From Leucogyrophana mollusca (Eukaryota > Basidiomycota > Agaricomycetes > Boletales), in NCBI GenBank assembly GCA_021014945.1, contig MU266355.1, forward strand, positions 124,001 through 188,000: 64,000 nt of DNA. The letters are read 5' to 3'. Below are positions 12,257 through 23,081 of this stretch, piece by piece. The translations under genes and the position numbers were made by a program. Within the stretch, counting starts at the first letter, position 1. The number at the start of each line of letters is the position of its first letter. The notes under the pieces were generated by a model. That model made no database searches and was not told the origin of the DNA. It saw only the letters and a program-made list of their open reading frames with translations.

Positions 12257-15200
12257 ATGGCCAACGCCAGGAAGACTTTGAGATCGAATAAACCACTATC
12301 CGAGCGTCTTGTCATCGACGCGTCCCATGTTGCCGCCATCCACACATACCTTGCGCTTTCTGCGTTCGGTGCTGCCCTCGTCCTCGGGTGCGCGCTCCAT
12401 TACACAAAGATCGTCAAAAATGGTGTCGCAGGATACCCGCAAGAGTGGTTTCCGTCGGTGTCTGCAACGTGCGTCATCTCTCGCTCGTTCAGCTAGCATA
12501 GAGGATATTGATTCTATTCCTTTGCTGTAGGATCGGAGACTGGTACCCGGAACGCAATATATTCCAAATCCTTATTGCTATGACCTCCGGTCAGCATCTA
12601 GTGGAATACCTCAGAAGGCTGGTGCTGATAGCATGAACACCAGGTCCACGCTTTGCGCTCGTTTTTCTGCAATATTTCCTCACTCGCTCCGAGCACACCA
12701 GCCTCCCCGGCTTGGTTTTCACCGCAGGCGTGGTTCGAACACTCTCATGTGGAGGATGGGTATATATAACCTCCAGTGATGATCACGACGTGCACGATGT
12801 CCTCATGGTCTTGTATATTTTGTGTAACGTGCCTTGGATGATTGGTGGTATTGCATGTAGCAACGGGAAGGCTCGCGCTCGAAGGTAAGCTATACTGGGC
12901 ACAATCAAGATTACTTGAACTTTGAACGCGTCTCGTCAGGCGGTTGGTGGCAACGCTGTGCGTGTACTATATCTTTTGAACAGTCTGAGATGGAGTGTTC
13001 ATATCTCTTCAAGGTTTTTTGCGTCCATCATACCCATGGTATACTTCTTCATGCAACACAAGGTCTATAGAGTGCCCGGCGGTTAGCTCTCAGCTCGAAT
13101 ACTTCTTTGCGCATCTGACCTTCCCAACTGTCCAGCATATACCCGCTATAGCTTCTTCGAGTGGTCCCTCATCCTGTTTGACATCCTGTTCGATTCTGTC
13201 GCAGAGATGGACTTCAAAGCAGCCAATCTACAGGTGGGATGTATGTATATGCGGCTACAAGTCTTTCGCTGAACCTGACGCTCTAGGTTGCACTGGGGAG
13301 CTCGCTGAAAGGACGTGATTCAATGTATAATCAACTGCATCATCGTGTATAGCATCATCGTTGACATGATAGTCCAGACCAGCCCCTCCTGCGCTACTTC
13401 GCGGTGATGGGAGTATATCTAAAGTTGACCTTAAGCAAGCAGGAGTACCTGTGAGCACCGAGCCTGCCCCGCTGACAAACGGCGCCCCTGCAGAGACAGA
13501 CCGCCCTAGCTTACGGACGCGGCTAGCGAGATTGGAACTCTTGGCTGAGTGGCGACCTGTCGCGAGCTTTACTTCGGACGTGTACTTGTGTGAGTTTTGA
13601 CGTTGGTTTTGCAGTAGCATACTCCACCCCTAACCAAATTCATCCAGCGTATATTTTCTGGTCGATATTCACATCACTCTTACCAACCCTTTTCTATTTT
13701 TCCGTCTGGGAGCTTGGTATTTCAGGACAAGAGCTCGCTCTCCTCGCTCTACTTTCACCCCTGCTGCTTGGTATTGTGCCCCTACGCGCGTGGGCCCGTA
13801 CGCAGCGTGGGCGCGTCACTTTGCACGCACTGTCGTTGACGGGTATCGGGGCGTACGCGCTGGGAAAGCCCCTTCATAGACTTGGCGCTGTGACTTTCGC
13901 GAATGTGATAATGTTCATAGGGTGGGCTGCGGGGTGGGTGGATGACCGAGACGGGTACCAAGGCGTGAGTGAGTGCCTGTTTTTCTTGGTCGGCGCACAG
14001 GATGATGTATTGATGTGCGAGCAGTCATGGGTTTGGGTCTTATTCTCTCATCGTTGTCAAAGCTTGGCAATCACTCTAATAACCCAGGTATGTCGGCAAC
14101 GCTAGCTACGCACGATTTACCCTTACGTTGTGCTCCCTCAGTTTGGCCCATGGTGAACGCAGAGTCTGGGGGCTACAATAAAACTGGTCTTGTACTGGCG
14201 ATATGCGCTCTAATTGAGCTCTCCACTCGCCCACCGATTCCCTTGGTCTCTCCTACGAAGACTGAACGGACGCCAAAGGAGGAGGCCAACTTGCTACCCT
14301 CGACGAATAACTGGCTCCCTGCTTCTCTCGCCCTCGGAAGTCTCATCTTCAGTCTTCACTGCTTGCTTTCCGACTCTGGTACCGTTATTGCTTGGTCCTG
14401 GAGTGGGTACGAGAACGGACGCCCCAGAGGGCCCTTGCCTCACTTGTACGGATCGCTCACCTTGGTCGCTCAAGCGATTGGTCTCCTTCTACCCACCATT
14501 TTGCCGATAGCAACGGTAACACACCCTCTTTGGTTCTTGTACGGCTCGGCGAGCGCGTACACGATGTATTGCTACAGGGACTGGTACGGCTTTGCGGGCG
14601 GCTTGAACGTGGCTATCTTCCTCATGTCGATAATCCCCTCTGTGACGAGACAAGCTGCTTCATATGCGAAGGTTGGACGAACCTACTTCATGGTGTCCTT
14701 GACTGTCATCATACTGTATTTGGCCAACGTATGGACGGTCGCATACGCCTTTGTTCCTGGTGGCGCTTACTTGCGGGAACGATCAGATCTGTGAGTTCGC
14801 CTATCTACCTCCACGCGTTCTTTACCCATCCCTTCATAGGGTCCTTGCGGCGCAGTTCGCGGCACTGGCACCGGCTTTCGGGTGGACTTCAAAAGCAGCT
14901 AGCAGATTCCCTGCGTCGCTTACCCTGACCAGCTCTATCGGTGGTTATGTTCGTACCCTTTTGGCGTTGCTGTCGTTGTCGTCTGTCCTCGTCAGCTTGT
15001 ACAAATGGCCCGCCATTGGGCCGACACCCTATAAACCTGGTACACGGATATTCAATGCAGGTATCTGGACTGTGCATTTTGGGATTGACAATGTCGGCCA
15101 CGACAGTCAACGGCGCATTACAGACGTGATACGGTGGGTGCAGCAATAATGGAGGAAGGTATAATCTGGCTAACGGCTTATTGCAGGGACATGCAGCTTG

Positions 15201-16438
15201 ATGTGGTTGGGCTTCTGGAGACTGACCTACATGTATGTGTCGGCCCTTGTGTTCGTTATGTCATTCTCATCTGTCCTTTAGCGTACGGTTTATGGCAATC
15301 GGGACTTGTACGTATTGTGCGTTATTCATTGTAGGACCACTGAAGATTCGTCTACAGAACCAGAGTTGCGATTGAAGAACTTGGATATGTAAGCATCAAG
15401 TCGTTTCGTTTGTCTCTCCGGTGCTTATGGTGTCCTCAGTACGTTGACCTTGGCCCTGGGCCTAACATGCATACCTGGGGGGCAGCACTGCTGTCAAAAG
15501 TAAGTTCACCTGACTGATAAATTGACGTTAAGAATGACTGTCCACCTATGACCAAGTTCCCGATCATCTCATCTCACCACCATCTCCTCCCATCGCCCCA
15601 CGGCGAGCTTGCCCCTGCTATCGAGGCTGTCCTTGACATTTATGGCACAGAAGTGACAGTTGTCGTTTCCCACAATGGACAGGGTGGGTGGTTCATCAGA
15701 CGCCTGACACGGATCTGTCTGACTCCTAATGCTGTGCAGAGGAGGACCCGTTGGACCGGGAGTTGCAAAGTCGGGAATTGGCACGTATCATGGCACAATC
15801 GCATCCTCGGCCGGTCGTCTTCCTTGGCTACGTGGTCACAAAACCTGGGGCATCACGACGTAAGGACAAGTCACCCCAAAGTATATCGGATGCCACTTAT
15901 TTTTTTTGGCAGCGGCACCTTATGACATTCTGGTCAACGATGGACGCGTGCATGACATTGATCCTCATGATTGGGACAGATGGTGAGCATAACTGTCTAC
16001 GGGTGTCCCTCTCCAGTACTAACACGATTGTAGGTGCGAATACGTCCTATATAGAGGCTTATATCGAACAGCCTATGCTCGGGTATCGCGAGGTATTGTG
16101 ACAGACACGGAGTTGCAAATTGGGCAGTTTGTCCTCCCTAAGCACGGTCATGGCGTAACAAACGAAACAGAGGAAGCAAGGATGCTACGTTCGTGGAAAG
16201 AAGATTTGCCAGAAGATCATGTAAGTTTCTGCCCTTGCGCCCTGGGATCTATATCTGAATGACGACATTTGCAGTGGTTCCCGATGGAATATTATGGAGG
16301 CCCAGATGAAGGAGGAGTAAACGGTCACTATTATCACGTTTTTAACACGGTAAGTGAGGAGTACTTACAGTACCATTGTTCACTGAGCGATCGTCGTAGC
16401 CTTTGTATTACAGACTTCCAGAAGGTGCTGTGGTATAA
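12257..16438 (+). CDS. CWH43: CWH43, GPI-anchor lipid (ceramide) remodelling protein
   Basis: About 22 short exons can be joined in one frame; internal introns are 45-65 bp. The first exons give a Frag1/PGAP2-like N-terminal domain with the signature [11 protein letters not shown]. The middle is a long multispan region ([53 protein letters not shown]). The C-terminal part resembles the endonuclease/exonuclease/phosphatase fold of CWH43/PGAP2[53 protein letters not shown]. It ends [10 protein letters not shown] at 16438. In yeast Cwh43 exchanges the lipid of GPI proteins for ceramide in the ER. The gene has both halves, as in yeast, and no break was found. Its stop is only 29 bp from the stop of AP-3 beta. 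Confidence 0.92.
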
Positions 16439-16467
16439 GAGATGTATATGCATTGTGTTTGTCTACG

Positions 16468-19245
16468 TTATGTTTGTATCTCGTGTCGGCCTTGCCTTTC
16501 GTGTTCCTCATCAACATCCTCACCATCCTCCTCATTCTCGTCCGCATCGTTATCACGTTCTTCATCGCTTTCTTCATCTTCTTTGCTGTCATCGTCTTCT
16601 TCGCCAGCATCACTGTCCTGTTCCGCAGAGCTGCTGTCGAACTCTTCACTCTTGTCGCTATCATCTGCATAAAACTTGTCAAGGTCCCTGAACGACTCCC
16701 TCGCGTCGCGGACAGGCGCTGAATTTCCTGTCGGAGTAAGCACCACAGGCGTGGCGTTGGAGGACTTTACGATCCGCGAAGATGAAATCGCTTGGACCGG
16801 AGCGGGAGTGGGGGTGACGTCGTCCTCACTATCCCGTAGTGATGGTTCGATTCCTAGCTCCAGCCATTCCGGTAGTATGGTGTCACCATGCATGTCTTTC
16901 CCTGTGATTAGGCTTAGAGAACCAATTAGTGCATTGTTATCGCCTAAAATTGCAGTGATGAGCGCCAGCATCCCATGAGTGGAGGAAACGCTGGTACCAG
17001 AGCGAGGCCCGTCATCCAGAATACCGGCTTTACCATCAAAGAGAACCTTCATGACTTGCTCTCTTCGTAGCACTACCCCGCCTTGGTCTTCGGCGCCATC
17101 ATCTCCGTTGATGGCTGGGGATATCCCGGCAAGCAGCACGGTCAGCGTTCTTGTCCGGTCTCGGATATCATAGTTCGTGTCATATCTGCCCAGCGAGAAG
17201 ACGTATCGGCTTAAAAGACCCAGGGTCCGATCTGTTGGGCAGAGCAGGAAAAGTTTTGCAGCGAGGGTTAGGATCTGAAGTTTGACGAGGGAATCCTAGT
17301 GGAAAAATCAATCGCTGCACGCCACACAGGATAGAAAAAGGTACCTCCTGGTTGAACGTCTTTGCCGCCTTTCGCAGGAGATCTGGCCCCCAGTCGGCGA
17401 TACCTTCTATGACAGTCCCACCTTCCTGGGTGGGCGAGTATTGGCCTACAAGCCAGAGAACACAAGCTTTCGCTTGCGGGTGTCGGATATCGTCTATCCG
17501 TCTGGCTAGTTGGGATATGATGGTAAGCGGAGACTGGGATGTGCTAGCCGGTGCGAGAGTTCCAGACAACAGTTGATTCTGAACCAGGAACTTCAGGACC
17601 TGGACAGCGTTGCTCACGATGATATCTGGAGCGAGAGTCAGCACCGACGGAATGGCAGCGAAGTAAATTGGCTCGCCATGTTTGCTTTTAAGCATGCTCA
17701 TCAGGGCTGAGAGGCATTGATGAGTACAAGCGGGAATGAGGCGAGCGCATTGGCCGATGGCATTGATGGCGTCGGCTACTACTTGATCGTTCACATCCTC
17801 AGCGTATTCCTCGAAGTGACTTTGAGTCAAGGAATGGCCGATCAAGGACAAGCGGGTACTTACGACGAACTCACGCAAGACCGCCTGGTAATTATCGAGG
17901 GTGAGAATATTAATAAGGAGACGTATCTTGTCCTGTTTGACTTGCGGAGCGTCATCTGTGCGTACCAGCAGCCGAAGGTAATGTGACGAGAGTAGGTGCT
18001 GCAAGCATTCTCGTGAGATCTCGCCCGTTCATTGCAAGTTTGACGTACAGGGTGAACACTAGTAATCGCAAAGAGATATCCCAATACCACACGTTCAACC
18101 GCCTGGGATGTACCCAGTATGCGCAGAAGGGGACCCGTAATCTTAGGCAGGTAGGACGGAGGTCCAGCATAGTACACAACACGTGCAACTGCTAGAACAA
18201 CCTACAATCTGTTGGTTAGTCAACTCTTGCCAACTAGCTGGACTGGCTTACAGCTGGATTCTTGGATTGGAATAAAGGATCCGAAGAAGAAAGAAGAAGT
18301 TGCAGATCTGGGTCCAGTTCCTCGTCTGATCCCTCGCTGTTCGGTGGCACGATAGGTTTTGGAAGCATGGTCCGGGCGTATCTCATCAAAAGGTTAAGAA
18401 GATCTACCTGTCCCCATTCGTCAACATCAACCAATATTCGACATAACCTTCGGTATTGTCGGTGGAGGAGATCCAGACGAGTAGGGCAAACAGCCTCGAA
18501 GGCAATGATAGCACTGCCAATGGAAAGGGGAGACCGGTCACGCAGAAGAGCCGAGATGATCTCGATGAGAGCTGGCTGATGATTTGGGTCAAGTCTGAAA
18601 GCCTGTCAGGGAGTGTATGTGTACGATGGACGAGGGTGCGCGCGTACTGGAAGCACTTTGGTATAGCGAGCGCCGCCGCCTTGCGTACGTATGGACTGAT
18701 GTCAGCGGCACATTTCTTGATCGCCAATACGACGATACTGCCTATCATGGGCACCTTGATGCCGCTGAGGACTCGGAGAGCCATTGCTCGAATCAGCGGA
18801 CTTGAATCCGTGAGGTCCTTCTGGAAGGTGTTAATGGACAGGAGGGCAAGATCTGGTTCGTGTTCTGCATATCGCAGGAGATAAATGTACACGAGTTTGC
18901 GGATTTCGAGGTTCTGGGAAGCAACGTTCTTGACAACTTGGGGGAAGTAGTTGGAGACGTTGCGACCTTTGGACACTAGCTTTTCAAGATGTCCACACGC
19001 GATCCTCTCAGAGTATTCAAGGGCTCACTGCAATGAGTTTCTTCATGGCATCGAGCTTCTCTCTATCGCTGCTAGAGTCCAACTGACGGCCGATGTTCTT
19101 GAGTTTATCGTCTGGCATGTCGAAGAGAGAACCAGCGCCCCGAGTAATGGACAGATCGCGCGTGTGCTCGGAGAATGATTCCTGGATTCGCATCCCGAGC
19201 CTAGATGCATTCTGGGTGAAGGTAATGAGGTTCAGAGCCTCCATC
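16468..19245 (-). CDS. APL6: AP-3 adaptor complex beta subunit
   Basis: The protein starts [20 protein letters not shown] and runs through HEAT-like adaptin repeats: [60 protein letters not shown]. The adaptin core continues as [20 protein letters not shown] and [20 protein letters not shown]. The C-terminus is a long acidic Ser/Asp/Glu hinge. Introns (for example about 17296-17344, 17860 region, 18000-18050, 18190-18250, 18620 region and 18980-19035) all restore frame. This is the large beta subunit of the AP-3 clathrin-adaptor-related complex, which sorts cargo from Golgi or endosome to the vacuole. An ear domain like that of animal AP3B1 is not evident after the acidic tail, as in yeast Apl6. 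Confidence 0.9.
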
Positions 19246-19578
19246 GCACGAGCCAGGTGTAAAGGTTGAAGCAAAAGCGTAGCCTAGCAAGTCGTGGCGG
19301 TAATAGGATTTAATGTCGAACACGCGCAGTCCTTGGTGGCGAAGGCTTATACATACATACACTGGTGACTCAGTTAATAGCTGAGCGTACGTCTCTCTAG
19401 TGAATACAAGTGTGTTTTTATTGACAAGTGCAGCCTCGTAGTCACAGATGATTACCACCAAGAGCTTCCACAGTAGCCCCCACTGGTGCCAATCATGAAG
19501 AACTTCATACCCTGCCCCGTCTTGCTGGTATCTTTTGCCCAGCTTGTTTGCGCGCATCCTGGCAACGACAACATAGGC
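19246..19578. other. Intergenic region upstream of AP-3 beta
   Basis: These 333 bp hold the AP-3 beta promoter and the 3' flank of the small secreted protein gene. Nothing else was recognised. Confidence 0.4.
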
Positions 19579-19986
19579 TTATTGGAAAGTTTTGGGACGA
19601 AAATCAGAAATCTGCATACCTATCGGATCCGTATCGCACCCCTCTAATGAGCACCTGGTAAGTGCCAAGTCACCTGCCGTTGATTGCGAAAGCTTACTAT
19701 CACCACCAAAGATTTGAATCATATAATCATCGTCTTCGGTCGAACGAAAGCTGAATGACTTGATAGGCTTGATTTTGTTGGTGATATTATAACATATGCC
19801 TGTGTGCCAGCCGATCCCAATGTCTCTCCTGTCGCCATAGTACTCCTGGTGTTGACCTTTGCTGTTACAGCCAGTTTCTCCGTACACCGTGAACTCCCAG
19901 CCGCTGCCTACAGGACTCTTGGAGCACTTGGCGTCGACTGCCATAGCCAGGCATAACAATGCGACAAGTGTCTTGAAGGAGGCCAT
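19579..19986 (-). CDS. Small secreted Cys-containing protein, function unknown
   Basis: A single-exon frame encodes about 135 residues. The N-terminus MASFKTLVALLCLAMAVDAK is a clear signal peptide with cleavage expected after VDA. The mature part of about 115 residues has five Cys (KC, TGC, GIC, TRC, EGC), one NIT glycosylation site and many Gly, Tyr and Asp residues. It belongs to no family I can name. Its size and composition fit the small secreted proteins common in mushrooms. The frame extends upstream to 20037 (MLIFLLALINIMAETTQ), which would give a second hydrophobic start, but the internal Met leaves a textbook signal peptide and is preferred. Confidence 0.7.
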   Translation of the reverse strand: MASFKTLVALLCLAMAVDAKCSKSPVGSGWEFTVYGETGCNSKGQHQEYYGDRRDIGIGWHTGICYNITNKIKPIKSFSFRSTEDDDYMIQIFGGDSKLSQSTAGDLALTRCSLEGCDTDPIGMQISDFRPKTFQ

Positions 19987-20824
19987 TTGAGTCGTTTCTG
20001 CCATAATGTTAATCAAAGCCAGCAGAAAGATCAACAACAGCTGCTTACGATTGTTGCAGAAGAAGAGTTGTCAGTGCTTCCCGAATGCCTTATTAACGAA
20101 TCTCTGAACCTTGAAGGGATCCAACTTGAACTTCCTTTAAATAAATGTATACATGCCACCTGGCCCACATTGCACCGATGCCGTGGCTAAGTCGCTTAAC
20201 CACCCGGCCAACTTCGATTGAAACAGGGAACAGAGCGAGACAGAGCGACACCGCGCAGCACCGCATGCACGAGTAAAGGCGACCGCCAAGAGTGCACGGC
20301 ATCAATGCATGTGGGCCAATATTGGGACTGGCCGCGGAAAGACATATGCAGAGGCCCCGGCCCGCTGGCCAAGCGCCTTCCCAACGCGGAAGACCATCGA
20401 GCTCGGGAGGCGGAGGTCGCGGGTAGCGGGAAGGCGTAGCACTCAAGAAAAGCGCCGGAATCGCGGGTTGGAAGGAATTTTGAGAGCCAACACGCCTATA
20501 ACACGCAATGCCTCACATCGAGGTCGTAACTTTTTTGATGCCGTCCCAGCCTGCATCAATTTGGTACGTTCACGAGCCCTACCACTCCCGTCCCTTGGCT
20601 GACCATGCGTGACTGCCACGGATTACTGGACACTGCTATCTTTGTAGAAGGCAGCTACACCATTAGACATCATAAGGGATGGCTGGGATCGAGCGCGCCT
20701 CGAGATACTTATGCGGTATTAAGATATGCCATTCACATCCCTGCGACTGCAACGGCGCTGGTATGCATAATTTCAGCAACAAGTCTATTAAATAGCCAGG
20801 CGACAGGGCAAATGCTCGTAGCTA
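19987..20824. other. Intergenic region with probable TATA element for the secreted-protein gene
   Basis: This 840 bp stretch lies between the secreted-protein start and the COX12 stop, both on the minus strand. An AT-rich stretch at about 20136-20152 reads TATTTAAA on the minus strand, 150 bp upstream of the chosen start codon, and is a candidate TATA element. The remainder shows only short random frames. Confidence 0.4.
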
Positions 20825-21352
20825 TCATGGCTCTAAGGATGCCGGGAACGTCCCATTTTCCCGTTGGTCGTCGAACTTGCTGATCTGTGAGGAAAGACGG
20901 TTGGTGCGGCCTCGTAGCAACTGGGGTAGAATGCCTTACCCATTCATCTACGTCAATGAATGAGCACATATATCTTCAAATAAAATGGATTGCACTAACT
21001 GGGACAGAGGGAGTTGTATGCCCTTTTGAATTGCTTGCAGGGAGCAAAGTCCTCTCCCTTGGCAGCGACACACTTGAAGTAGTCCGTGTAGTTCTGATAG
21101 CTATGTGGCAGGTGAGGGCCATTTCAGGCTGATATCTAACCAGCCCGGACATACCAGTGTCGCGTCTGGTTTGTGTTGGGGAAGCGAGCTGTAGATGGGT
21201 GCCAGTCAGACGGAATGCAACCTTGAACCAAAGAGAGCAGGCCACCCACCATCAAACCCAGCGGTTTGCAGGACGTATTTGCTATAAAAACGATGAGAAA
21301 TATGGAGCGGATAATGGAACGCAGCCCACCTTGAAAGATCAGAGTCTGACAT
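20825..21352 (-). CDS. COX12: Cytochrome c oxidase subunit VIb (COX12/COX6B)
   Basis: This gene is invisible as a long frame because it is split into six exons: 21330-21352, 21250-21281, 21155-21188, 21000-21100, 20940-20947 and 20825-20884. Introns are 48-61 bp with GT-AG ends. The joined product is 85 residues. It contains FPNTNQTRHCYQNYTDYFKC, then GEDFAPCKQFKRAYNSLCP, NEWISKF and ENGTFPA. This is the CHCH pattern of COX6B, with C-x9-C, C-x10-C spacing for two disulphides, in the intermembrane-space face of complex IV. Exon 5 is only 8 nt and supplies most of the conserved Asn-Glu-Trp after the last Cys; leaving it out breaks the frame. It shares a 143-bp divergent promoter with PRP18. Confidence 0.93.
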
Positions 21353-21496
21353 TTTTGCGGTTGTAGCGGCGGAGAGCAACAGAGCTCGGGTTGAGGCGGA
21401 TGTGGACAACCTCCTGCTTAGTAATCAAGTGGAATCCTGAATCTCTTGGGCTAACGACTGTCAATAAGTACTTTGCACTTTTAATTATTCTCGACT

Positions 21497-22804
21497 ATGG
21501 ATGCTCTCAAGGCTGAGATTGCGCTCAAACGCAAGACTGCAGAGCATGCCATCGAATCTCGCCCTAGCAAGTACATGCGGAGAGGCGACATCGAAAAATT
21601 AAAGCAAGAGGAAGAGCAGAAAGCGCGCGAACAAAAGGAACGAGCCGCCCAGGAGGAAGCAGATAGGAAGGCTGCTGCTGCTATTGCGAAGTCAAAAGTG
21701 AGTCGCAAAAAGATTTCTTGTGCCTACCTGCACACTTATACGTGACTCGAGAACAGAGTGTCTCTCGCCCCGCATCAAATTCGCCTTTTCCTGACTCACG
21801 CGATTCGGACTCGCCAAAGCCAGAGTCTTCGTTTAACATCTCCAATGAGGAGACCATGCGCCGCTTGCGCGCAAAGGGCCAGCCAATACGCTTGTTTGCA
21901 GAATCTGACAAGGACCGTCGCCTGCGTCTCCGAGCTTTGGAACTCATCGAGGAAAAGGGACATGAACGGCAAAGTGGCCAGAACGACTTCAAGAAGGCCC
22001 TTGAGGACGTCGAGAATGTGGAGAGGGAAATGAGAAACAAGAATAAAGGGAAGAAGAAGGACGGCGCTGAACAGGCTGCTGCCACGGTGTTGGATCTCGA
22101 TTTAATCAAGACCGACCCGGACAAGCTGTACCCTATTATATATTACGCACTCAAGCGTACTCTCAAAGAGTGGGAAGAGGCCATGGACGAGCGACCAGGT
22201 GAGCCCATCTGCGTTCTGTGCTGCAATTCCACGCGTCTCATCTCCTACAGAACAAGTCAAGCGGACGACTCAAGGCAAATTAGCAGCGGCCACTCAAGTC
22301 CAGTCTGCGGAATATCTAAAGCCCCTTTTCAGAGCATTACGGTCGAGAGTGCGTGACAATGAGTCCCATCAGCATCTGTGGTCTGACACCTGCGTGTTCA
22401 GTCCCTCCCGGCCGATGTGCTCGCTCGCATGGCTGAGATTGTGCATCACATGCAACAACGTCAGTACCAGAAAGCCAACGACTCGTATCTGCGGCTGTCA
22501 ATTGGAAACGCCCCGTGGCCCATTGGTGTGACCATGGTTGGGTGCGTCCTTAAAATATTTCAGGGAAGCCTATGATAAATCGGTATTCCACAGTATTCAC
22601 GAGCGATCAGCTCGAGAAAAGATCTCTGCCGACCAGGTAGCACACGTTTTGAACGACGAAGTCAGCCGCAAGTATATCCAAAGCCTAAAGCGGTCAGTGT
22701 CCTTCTTTGGGTGGATTGTCATTGCGCTGACACCGTATCGCAGGCTCTTGACATTTTCTCAAACAAAGTACCCTCCTGAGGACATCTCACAGCTCATGGG
22801 CTGA
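21497..22804 (+). CDS. PRP18: Pre-mRNA splicing factor PRP18
   Basis: Exons 21497-21697, 21757-22198, 22251-22348, 22402-22541, 22594-22692 and 22744-22804 join in frame. The N-terminus [16 protein letters not shown] and a charged coiled coil are followed by the short PRP4-like motif [19 protein letters not shown]. The C-terminal Prp18 helical domain includes [51 protein letters not shown] and [17 protein letters not shown]. Prp18 acts with Slu7 at the second catalytic step of splicing, exon ligation. The ending [13 protein letters not shown] matches the family's C-terminus. No anomaly. Confidence 0.95.
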
Positions 22805-23081
22805 GTCCTAATATTGTCTTAATTGGCATTCATAATTGTTACATTCTATTTGATATCGGGCTACTTACCTCATTGTAGTCTAGATGTAAACGTGAATCAT
22901 TTCACTTGGCCTCTATTTCTTGCTTTTCTTGCCCTTCACGCGCTTGTGGCTGTCATCTTCGCGCTCAGCGAGCGCATGCCCGGTCTCTTTGATGTGAGTG
23001 AAGAGCTTCGTTCTGCTATCAAATGGCTCGCTGCATACATTGCAGATCTGACTAGAATTTCAGCGAAAGTCACGCGGTTCA

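Noticed and set aside
16442..16722. Short plus-strand frames rich in Ser/Ile/Phe after CWH43
   Set aside because: They are antisense to the acidic AP-3 beta tail.
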